Of a stretch of DNA of 24,020 nt, positions 14,502 through 21,679 are shown in pieces. A program made the translations under genes and the position numbers. The stretch's first letter is position 1. The number at the start of each line of letters is the position of its first letter. The notes beneath the pieces were generated by a model that was not told the DNA's origin, did not search any database, and saw only the letters and a program-made list of their open reading frames with translations. The DNA is from Oscillospiraceae bacterium (GTDB taxonomy: Bacteria > Bacillota > Clostridia > Oscillospirales > Oscillospiraceae): the NCBI GenBank assembly GCA_020025715.1, contig JAHHRQ010000026.1:1-24020 (forward strand), in the 5' to 3' direction.

Positions 14502-17500
14502 TTAAAACTTGAGGGAAACTTCTTTTCCCGCACTGAGAAAATAAAGTACGCAGTCCTTTACCGGCTTTCCGCAAATTCTGGAGAGAGATTTTGCGTAAAC
14601 CTCCATTTGACCGCGGTAGAATTCGGCACGCTCGGTGATGTCCTTTTCGGAAAACACCTTGTCGGTTTTGTAGTCGATAATGGTTATGGAACTTTCATCC
14701 TCAATAAAGCAGTCCACCACGCCCTGCATCAAAAGCCGCTCACCCTCGGCACCTGAAAACAGCTCGCCGCCGTCCCAGAGCAGGGAGAATTTAAACTCAC
14801 GTTTAACATTGTCGGCACATTTCATCCGCTGTCCCAGCGGAGAGGCGAAAAGACCGGCAATGGCCTTTATATCCACCGCCTCTGCTTCACGGGGTGAGAG
14901 AAATTTTTCCCTTTCAAGCCTGCTCAGTTCCCCGGTAATTTCCTCCTCGGAGTCCGTCTTTCCGAAGTCCATGTATTGCAGCATAAGGTGGGTGGCGGTG
15001 CCGCGCTCGGTGCCGGTGAGGGGCTTATCCTTCTTTGCAAAGTCCGGCAGGGGGAAAGGAAACTTCCGGCGGGGAATGATGCTTTCCGCGTCCTCGTCCT
15101 TTTCCATTCGGCCTTTAAGCTCAGTGGCGGTGAGCTTTGAGGGCAGCTCTACAACCTCCTCATAGGGATAGGAAAAATCAAGACGGCGTTTAAGCTCGTT
15201 TAATGCGTCCTCATCTGCCTCGGCTTTAAGCTCCTCCGCTTCCTGAGCCTCTGCCTCAGTCTCCGGCTCGTAGGTTTTAACGGTAATGGTTTTCTGATTA
15301 TCCGCAAGAGCAGCATACAGCGTCCAGTTAATAGGTGAGCTTTCAAGAGCCAGAATCTCAGCGCCCATAGGCAGGGAGGCAGTCTGTGCCGCCTCGGAAA
15401 GCACCTTGTCCGCATCCTTTACGGCGGCGCACATGAAAAGATACTCTTTGGCTCTGGTAAGGGCAACATATAAAATACGCAGCTCCTCGGAGAGATTTTC
15501 ACGCTTAAGGCGGCGGGAAATGGCAATTCTCGAAAGGCCGGGGTATTCAAGCCGCCTGCCAAGGTCTGTAACTCTGGGCCCCAGACCAAGCTCGGGATGA
15601 ATAAGTATCTTCTTTTTTAAATCCTCGGTGTTAAAATGACTGCCTAAATTTGCGGCAAAAATCACCGGAAACTCAAGACCCTTGGATTTGTGCATACTCA
15701 TTATTCTTACGGCATTTTCTCCGCCGCCGACAGACACCACCGGCTCTGCCTCCTGCTCGCTCTTATTCTTAAGCCACAGCACGAAGCGGTGAAGCCCCTT
15801 AAAGCCGGAGCTTTCGTAGCCCTCGGAAAGCTTTTGCAGCTCCATTACTCTGGCCTGTCTCAGTGCGCCGTCACTCATGGCGCTGCAAATGGGGAGAATA
15901 TTCAGCCGGTCGATAAGCTTCCACAGAAGCTCGGAGGCGGGAATATCTGCCGCCATTTCTCTGAAAGAATTGAGGGTTTCTACAAAGCAGCGGCACTTTT
16001 CGTCTTCCTCTGCGTGCTTTAAAAGGGCGGAATACATTTCTCCCTTCCGGCTGCTCACTCTTATAGCTGCAAGCTCGTCGCCGGTAAAGCCGAAGGCAGG
16101 GGAGGAGAGCACGGCTATGAGGGCTATATCCTGATGGGGATTATCTATAACCGCCAGCATGGATAAAAGGGTGGAGATTTCAACAGAGGTGAAAAAGCCT
16201 GCGCCCTGTCCCGCTTCTACCGGTATACCCATTGTCATAAGCTCCCGGCGGTATATGGGGGCGTTTTTGCTGTCGGAGCGGAGAAGAATTGCAATGTCCC
16301 TAAATTCCAGAGGTCTTGACTCGCCTCGCTCCGTTACCGTTGCACCCTCAGCCATGAGAGTGAGTATCTTTTTGCCTATCATTCTGGCTTCCATGGCCTT
16401 TTTATCCGGCGTTTCCTCCAAGGATGCCTTGGCAGGCAGATTTAAAAGCATGATCTCCGGCTTTTTAAAGTCGCCCTCGTAGCCGCCGCCGAATTTAAGG
16501 GCGGCGTTTTCATCGTAATCTATATCGCCCAGCTCTCTGGACATGCAGAGAGAAAAGACGGTGTTTACACCGGAGAGAACTTCCTTTCGGGAGCGGAAGT
16601 TTTCCCGCAGCATAATCCGGCGGGCCTCACCCTGTGCCGCCTTATCGTCATCCTTAAAGCTGAGATACTTTTCCGTAAATATTTCCGGCTCTGCAAGGCG
16701 GAAACGGTATATGGACTGCTTCACGTCGCCCACTAAGAAAAGGTTCTTTTCGTTTTTGGATACGGCTCTGAATATGGCGTCCTGCACACGGCTTACGTCC
16801 TGATATTCATCCACCATTATTTCCGTATAGCGGCGGGAAATCTGTTTTGCAAGGTCGGTGGGATTGCCGTCCTCGTCGGTGAGAAGCTGAGCTGCCATAT
16901 GCTCCAAGTCATTATAGTCAACAAGGCTCTGCCGGCGCTTATCCTCGCCGTACTCCCTGTCAAGCTCAAGGCTCAGATTCAGCAGCGCTTCCATGGCGGG
17001 GGCACACTCTTTCATTTCCCTTAAAAGGGTTTCGGAATCGGCGCGGAAACTCTTATTTAAACCGTCAAGCTGCTTTTTGCACATTTCCCAGCGGGTCTTA
17101 AATGTGTCGGAGCGGCTTTTATATTCGTCCTTTATGCTCTGCTCGGTATTCTTTCCGAAGCGGGGGCTTTGATAGCGGGGGAATTTAATGGGCAGGGCAT
17201 TTACGGCGCTGTCCCAGCCCTTTTCTGCGGCGGCAAGAAAAACATCCATTGCATCTCTTGCCTCATCAAAGGATTTTCCGCAGGAGTTTAAAAGCTTTTC
17301 ATCGCCGTCCATGAGGGGAACAATATCCCCAAAACAGTCTTTCCAGAATTTAACAGTTTCTTTTGCTCCTGCCAGAATTTCTTTTCCCCACGGAGTTTCT
17401 TCAACAGAGGAAAAATCGGTGTGCAAAAGGGCAATCTGCTCCCGTGCCCATTTTTCCGGTCTGGCGTGGCTCTGCATCTGGGAATTAAGCTTTAACACCG

Positions 17501-18023
17501 CGTCACTCAGCCCTCTGTCGTCTCGGCCTGCGCCTACGGTGTCGGCAAGCATACGAAAACCGGGGCTTTCCTGCTCATAGCACTTTTCCAGAATACGCCC
17601 CAGAGCAGAGGCCTTCATGCTCTCCGCTCTGTCACTCTCCATAATCTTAAAGTCGGGAGAAATGCCTGCAAGCTGGCTGTTTTCCCGGAGTATTCCGGAA
17701 CAGAAGCCGTGAATGGTGCTTATCTGAGCCTTTCGGCACAGCGCACTCTGACGGCGCAGTCTTTTATTCTGGGGGTCTTTTGCAAGGGCGGCGGACAGCT
17801 CGTCCATAATCCTGCCCTTTAATTCTCCGGCGGCAGCATTGGTAAAGGTGATAACCAGAAAACTGTCCACATCCACGGGGTGCTGTTCATCCTTTATATA
17901 GCCCATCAGCCGCTCGGTTAAAACCTTGGTTTTGCCGCTGCCTGCTCCGGCGGAGACAAGAACGGTGCTGTTTCTTGTTTCTATTGCACTTTTTTGGGCG
18001 TCTGTGGGGGTAAATTCACTCAT
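14502..18023 (-). CDS. addA: ATP-dependent helicase/nuclease subunit A (AddA)
   Basis: 1173 residues. It works with AddB to process DNA double-strand ends for RecA-dependent repair. UvrD-type helicase motifs occur in order: Walker A SAGAGSGKT (24-32), FTNAAAGELKGRI, TIHGFC, Walker B VDEYQD (about 402), LVGDVKQSIYRFR, MSMHKSKGLEFPVIF (about 775) and LYVALTRAKEYLFM. The C-terminal nuclease domain has GTERGTATHLMLQYMD, MQGVVDCF and the catalytic IIDYKTDK (about 1116). The start ATG overlaps the end of addB by 8 bases, with AAGGAGG at 18032-18038, so translation is probably coupled. The length fits the family and all key motifs are intact. Confidence 0.97.
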   Translation of the reverse strand: MSEFTPTDAQKSAIETRNSTVLVSAGAGSGKTKVLTERLMGYIKDEQHPVDVDSFLVITFTNAAAGELKGRIMDELSAALAKDPQNKRLRRQSALCRKAQISTIHGFCSGILRENSQLAGISPDFKIMESDRAESMKASALGRILEKCYEQESPGFRMLADTVGAGRDDRGLSDAVLKLNSQMQSHARPEKWAREQIALLHTDFSSVEETPWGKEILAGAKETVKFWKDCFGDIVPLMDGDEKLLNSCGKSFDEARDAMDVFLAAAEKGWDSAVNALPIKFPRYQSPRFGKNTEQSIKDEYKSRSDTFKTRWEMCKKQLDGLNKSFRADSETLLREMKECAPAMEALLNLSLELDREYGEDKRRQSLVDYNDLEHMAAQLLTDEDGNPTDLAKQISRRYTEIMVDEYQDVSRVQDAIFRAVSKNEKNLFLVGDVKQSIYRFRLAEPEIFTEKYLSFKDDDKAAQGEARRIMLRENFRSRKEVLSGVNTVFSLCMSRELGDIDYDENAALKFGGGYEGDFKKPEIMLLNLPAKASLEETPDKKAMEARMIGKKILTLMAEGATVTERGESRPLEFRDIAILLRSDSKNAPIYRRELMTMGIPVEAGQGAGFFTSVEISTLLSMLAVIDNPHQDIALIAVLSSPAFGFTGDELAAIRVSSRKGEMYSALLKHAEEDEKCRCFVETLNSFREMAADIPASELLWKLIDRLNILPICSAMSDGALRQARVMELQKLSEGYESSGFKGLHRFVLWLKNKSEQEAEPVVSVGGGENAVRIMSMHKSKGLEFPVIFAANLGSHFNTEDLKKKILIHPELGLGPRVTDLGRRLEYPGLSRIAISRRLKRENLSEELRILYVALTRAKEYLFMCAAVKDADKVLSEAAQTASLPMGAEILALESSPINWTLYAALADNQKTITVKTYEPETEAEAQEAEELKAEADEDALNELKRRLDFSYPYEEVVELPSKLTATELKGRMEKDEDAESIIPRRKFPFPLPDFAKKDKPLTGTERGTATHLMLQYMDFGKTDSEEEITGELSRLEREKFLSPREAEAVDIKAIAGLFASPLGQRMKCADNVKREFKFSLLWDGGELFSGAEGERLLMQGVVDCFIEDESSITIIDYKTDKVFSEKDITERAEFYRGQMEVYAKSLSRICGKPVKDCVLYFLSAGKEVSLKF

Positions 18024-21000
18024 CTTCTCCGCCTCCTTCCAGTATATCCCATACCTTTTTGTCGCTTAAACGGGGAATATAGCGGAGAGCTTCTCCGTTT
18101 TCTCCGTCGGCAAAGTGGCATGCTTCAAAATAATCGCAGTAGAGACATGCGTTTTCGCTCTGACTCCTGTAATATGGGTCGGCGGCGATTGCGCCTCCCC
18201 GGAGCTGCTCTGCCATTTCGCCTAAAAGCTCCTTTATATGGCGGGAGAGAATTCCCATGCGCTCGGCTGAGGCAAGCTTATCTTCATCCGGCTTGCCGTA
18301 TCTGCCTCGGGCGGGGAAATAGAGCTTGTCATCGCCGTGCTCCCATGCCTCCATAACTTCTTCATCATTAAACACAAGGCCGCTGCGGCAGAGCTTTTTC
18401 CGCCGCTCGCCCTCCAGCTCCTCATCGCTTAAACAGGTGTCGGAGCTTAAAATCTCGTCTGATGCGGGAATGTACATAACGCCGCCGGGCATAAGCTCCA
18501 TGCCGTAGCGCTGCTGTGCACCCTCGGTGAGAGTGAAGAGATAGAGAAGCATTTGCAGAGACATGCCGTAATACACATCACCCAGAGAGAATTTCTTCTT
18601 GCCTGTCTTGTAGTCTGCTACTCTCAGATACAGCTTACCGTCGTGCACCCAGCCGTCCACACGGTCGGCAACTCCGCTGAGACTGAAATCGTCCCCCAGC
18701 TCCATAGGCTTAACGCCCTGCGCGGATAAAATATCCAGCTCAAAATCTATTGGCTCAAAATCGGAGCGGCGCAGCTCCTCCGCCATATCAAGCACTATGC
18801 GCCGTGCATCGGCACATATTCTGTGGAAAAGATGCCGGAAGCGGGGGCTTTTTTCCCGAAAATCGTTAAGCTCACGGCTTATGAACATGGAAACGTACTT
18901 ATCGCACAGCTGTTCCAGCGTTTCATTGCTTACCTTTTTAAAGCCGCCCATGGATTTAACATCCCTTGCGGTATTCTCCAAAAGATAGTGCATGAATGTG
19001 CCTATCTCCGGGGGCTTGAATTCTGCGGGGCGGTACGGCTTTGCTCTCAGGCCGTACTGGCAGAAGTAGGCATATTTGCAGGAATTGAATTTCTCTGCCC
19101 TTGAAGCGGTGAGCTTCATGGATTTGCCGTAAAGCTCCTCCACCGACAGGGGAGAAAGTCTGCCTCGCTGCATCTTTGAAGCAGAGCTTAAAAGGGCAAA
19201 GCTTCGGTTGTCTGCATCTTTAAAATACTGAGCTGCTGCCGCCGCTTTTCCGCTGCGGCTGTAAAATGAGTTTGCCGCAAGCTCTAAGGCAGGAGCGGGA
19301 GCGGACATGCGTACATCATCTATATCTACAATCTCAGGTTCTATTGAGAATATGGCTGCGGCTCTCCCGTAAATAAAGGCAGGCCGCAGGCTCTCGCCCT
19401 TATCATTATTTAAGGCCATGCACATACTCAGCCCCTCGGAAGGCAGACTGAGGCAGTTATATATTAAGGAAAATTCACGCCACAGCTCGGAACCGCCGCC
19501 GATTTCTATATCCAGCGTCAGCAGCTTTTCCAGCTCCTCGCCGGAAAACATACCGTCGCCGCTGTCGCTCTGGGGCAGTCTGTCGTCGCTGCATCCCAGA
19601 ACTATAAGCTCTTTTATATGCCGCCGCCTCATGCGGTCAAATTCACCGGCGGAAACTCTGTCCAGTGAAACGGGAATACTGCCTACATCATATTTTGACA
19701 GCACCAGCTGGAACAGACGGCCGAATTCGGCGGTGTCCGCCTCCCGGTCACCCAGAACGGCGGCGCACTGCTCAATGGCGTTTATACATATATCCCACAG
19801 CTGGCGGTATTCCTGCCCAAGCTCCCCACGGCCTGTATTTTCCAGCGCGTCTGCCCGCTGCTCCATTTTTTCCGGAAGCTCCAGATCTGCTATAAACTGA
19901 CTTAAAGCTACTGCCTGTTCCATGGCGGTGGAGGCATTGCGGCAGTTATGCTGGAAATTAAGCAGGGGCGCTGCAAGCTGCCGCCTTAAGGCGTTGATTC
20001 TTGCAAGCTTTTCCCGGCTTTCATCTGTTTCCTCTGCGCCGTAGCCGTCGGGGTGCTGCTGCCAGTCGTCCTCTCTGTGCCATGCGGCGCTTTTAAGCTG
20101 CCATTTATATATGTAGTCAGAGAGCATATCTCCGTCGGAAACGGAAAGGCCGGTAAGCCCGGTGCGGATATAGCTTATTACATCCTCAGTGTCCCAGCCC
20201 CGCTCTATAATATCGTAGGCAATGGAAATGAGAGCGGGCAGAGGCTTCTGGGAAAGAGAGCTTTTTCTGGCGGTATAAAGAGGCACTCCGTAAAGCTCAA
20301 AGCAGTTTTCAAGAGTTTCTCTGTAATCTTCAAAGCCTCTTACGGCGATTGCTATATCACGCCAGCGAAGGCCCTTATCCCGCACAAATTCCAGCGCCTT
20401 TGCCGCTGCGAATTCGCACTCCTCCGCAATGCTCTTTGCCTCAAAAAGGCGGATATTGGGGGCGTCGCTCTCAAATTTATCGTCAGAGTATAAAAACAGG
20501 TTGTCGTTTAAAAATCTAAGAGCCGGATCGCCGGAGCGCTGAGCCATAACTTCTGTTCTGACTTCAAAGCCGGCCTCATTGGCTATATGGATAAGCTTGC
20601 GGCATGAACGGCGGGACAGCTCAAAAATCTCGCTGTCTCCCGCCATGTCGTCAACCGTCATGCACACGCAAAGCTCTGCGCCCTGCGCCATGAGAGCTTC
20701 AAGTACCTGAAGCTCCTGATTTGTGAAGTCTATAAAGCCGTCAACGTAGATTTTAAGTCCGGCACCGTAGCCGTTTTCCTCCACCTGCTTTGCAAGCACT
20801 GTGAGGGCGTCCATAGGGTCAGCCCCTACATTATTAACTACTGCCTCATAACTTTCCAGAATCAGGGCAAGGTCTGTGAGCTTGTCTTTTAAAACTCCGT
20901 CGCAGCTTTCCGCGGCCTCACTGAGCTTTTCGGAGCTGACACAGGCGGTTTTTAACACGTCAACAGCTTTCAGCAAAGCCTCCTGAAGCTCTGCTCTCCG

Positions 21001-21333
21001 TCCGGCGGCAGTATAGAGTCGCAGTCTGGAGCTTATATTTTTAAGCGCCAGCGCCATGCACAAAAGCCGTCCGCCCTTATCCAGATATTTTGCCGCGCCT
21101 CCTCCGAAAAGAGAACGAAGCCTGCGGGCAAGGCCGGTAAAGCTCATTACCTCCGCATACAATGACAGACTGTCCCCGCAGCGGGAGCATAGCTCCCTTT
21201 CCGCTTCGTGGCTGTACTGTTCCGGGACTATAAGAAGGCTGCCTGCCTGCTTTAAGTCCACAGACTGCTTTATTTCATTTATAATGGCTGCGGTTTTACC
21301 CGCACCCGCTTTTCCTAACATAAGTCTGAGCAT
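18016..21333 (-). CDS. addB: ATP-dependent helicase/nuclease subunit B (AddB)
   Basis: 1105 residues from ATG 21333, preceded by GGAGGGG at the right spacing. An upstream ATG at 21351 lies at the predicted transcription start and is rejected. AddB has an N-terminal Walker A (LGKAGAGKTAAII), an otherwise degenerate helicase fold, and a C-terminal RecB-type nuclease domain with RVADYKTGKKKF (about 908). An iron-sulfur cluster is indicated by one cysteine before the nuclease (NSCKYAYFC, about 751) and three near the end (ACLYCDYFEAC, about 1061). It recognises Chi-like sequences in relatives. It is the first gene of the addB-addA operon. Confidence 0.96.
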   Translation of the reverse strand: MLRLMLGKAGAGKTAAIINEIKQSVDLKQAGSLLIVPEQYSHEAERELCSRCGDSLSLYAEVMSFTGLARRLRSLFGGGAAKYLDKGGRLLCMALALKNISSRLRLYTAAGRRAELQEALLKAVDVLKTACVSSEKLSEAAESCDGVLKDKLTDLALILESYEAVVNNVGADPMDALTVLAKQVEENGYGAGLKIYVDGFIDFTNQELQVLEALMAQGAELCVCMTVDDMAGDSEIFELSRRSCRKLIHIANEAGFEVRTEVMAQRSGDPALRFLNDNLFLYSDDKFESDAPNIRLFEAKSIAEECEFAAAKALEFVRDKGLRWRDIAIAVRGFEDYRETLENCFELYGVPLYTARKSSLSQKPLPALISIAYDIIERGWDTEDVISYIRTGLTGLSVSDGDMLSDYIYKWQLKSAAWHREDDWQQHPDGYGAEETDESREKLARINALRRQLAAPLLNFQHNCRNASTAMEQAVALSQFIADLELPEKMEQRADALENTGRGELGQEYRQLWDICINAIEQCAAVLGDREADTAEFGRLFQLVLSKYDVGSIPVSLDRVSAGEFDRMRRRHIKELIVLGCSDDRLPQSDSGDGMFSGEELEKLLTLDIEIGGGSELWREFSLIYNCLSLPSEGLSMCMALNNDKGESLRPAFIYGRAAAIFSIEPEIVDIDDVRMSAPAPALELAANSFYSRSGKAAAAAQYFKDADNRSFALLSSASKMQRGRLSPLSVEELYGKSMKLTASRAEKFNSCKYAYFCQYGLRAKPYRPAEFKPPEIGTFMHYLLENTARDVKSMGGFKKVSNETLEQLCDKYVSMFISRELNDFREKSPRFRHLFHRICADARRIVLDMAEELRRSDFEPIDFELDILSAQGVKPMELGDDFSLSGVADRVDGWVHDGKLYLRVADYKTGKKKFSLGDVYYGMSLQMLLYLFTLTEGAQQRYGMELMPGGVMYIPASDEILSSDTCLSDEELEGERRKKLCRSGLVFNDEEVMEAWEHGDDKLYFPARGRYGKPDEDKLASAERMGILSRHIKELLGEMAEQLRGGAIAADPYYRSQSENACLYCDYFEACHFADGENGEALRYIPRLSDKKVWDILEGGGEDE

Positions 21334-21356
21334 ATAAGCCCCTCCATTCAAAATCC

Positions 21357-21385
21357 ATTTTAACAGATGCGTTAAGGCAACACAA
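21357..21385 (-). promoter_or_regulatory. Extended -10 promoter of addBA
   Basis: On the minus strand, TTGTGT (21380-21385), a 17-nt spacer ending in TGT, and TAAAAT (21357-21362). The predicted start near 21350 gives a leader of about 17 nt to ATG 21333. Confidence 0.65.
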
Positions 21386-21507
21386 GAGCGGGAGCAATAA
21401 AGGAATTTATACGGAAGATGAGATATAGCGGCAGAATGGGTGCTGCTTATTTTGAATAAGACAAAAAGCCTTAAAATATGAACTTTTATAAAGCCGGGCT
21501 GCCCCGT

Positions 21508-21530
21508 TTATTAAGAAAAATTTAGAATTG
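21508..21530 (+). promoter_or_regulatory. Copy 2 of the shared surface-gene upstream element
   Basis: TTATTAAGAAA followed by AATTTAGAATTG matches 3686-3708 at 19 of 23 positions. It ends 6 nt before the -35, against 15 nt in copy 1. Between element and -35, both have GCAAA(A)TC. Unlike copy 1, the inverted repeat is imperfect. Confidence 0.5.
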
Positions 21531-21536
21531 CAAATC

Positions 21537-21564
21537 TTGACTAAAGAGCTGTATATGCTATACT
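21537..21564 (+). promoter_or_regulatory. Extended -10 promoter of the beta-helix surface protein
   Basis: TTGACT (21537-21542), a 16-nt spacer ending in TGC, and TATACT (21559-21564). It has the same spacing and extended -10 as the promoter at 3724. TATACTGTATA (21559-21569) is an 11-bp perfect palindrome overlapping the -10. The predicted leader is about 110 nt. Confidence 0.72.
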
Positions 21565-21624
21565 GTATAAATGAAAACATAGATTTTCCGAAGCATCTGA
21601 AAAGGAAAATATTAAATGTACTAA

Positions 21625-21656
21625 AGAGCGAAAAAAGCGGATATTTTTTCTGCTCT
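21625..21656 (+). other. Hairpin in the 5' leader of the beta-helix surface protein
   Basis: AGAGC-GAAAAAA (21625-21636) pairs with TTTTTTC-T-GCTCT (21644-21656), giving 12 base pairs with one bulged T and a GCGGATA loop. It ends 10 nt before the ribosome site. It could stabilise the mRNA or modulate translation. No known riboswitch was recognised. Confidence 0.5.
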
Positions 21657-21679
21657 GTAATAATTCAGGAGGGTTCTTG

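Larger units (their letters stand above)
21334..21679. other. Divergent intergenic region between addB and the beta-helix surface protein
   Basis: About 346 bases with no credible gene. It contains the addB promoter (minus, 21357-21385), a stretch with no feature I can name (21386-21507), the element shared with the other surface gene (21508-21530), the plus-strand promoter (21537-21564), a leader hairpin (21625-21656) and the AGGAGGG ribosome site at 21667-21673. Confidence 0.75.

Noticed and set aside
14680..15165. Long plus-strand ORFs inside addA and addB (for example 14680-15165, 19418-19900, 20053-20493).
   Set aside because: They are mirror frames of long, motif-rich helicase genes, have low-complexity Ser/Arg-rich products and lack ribosome sites.
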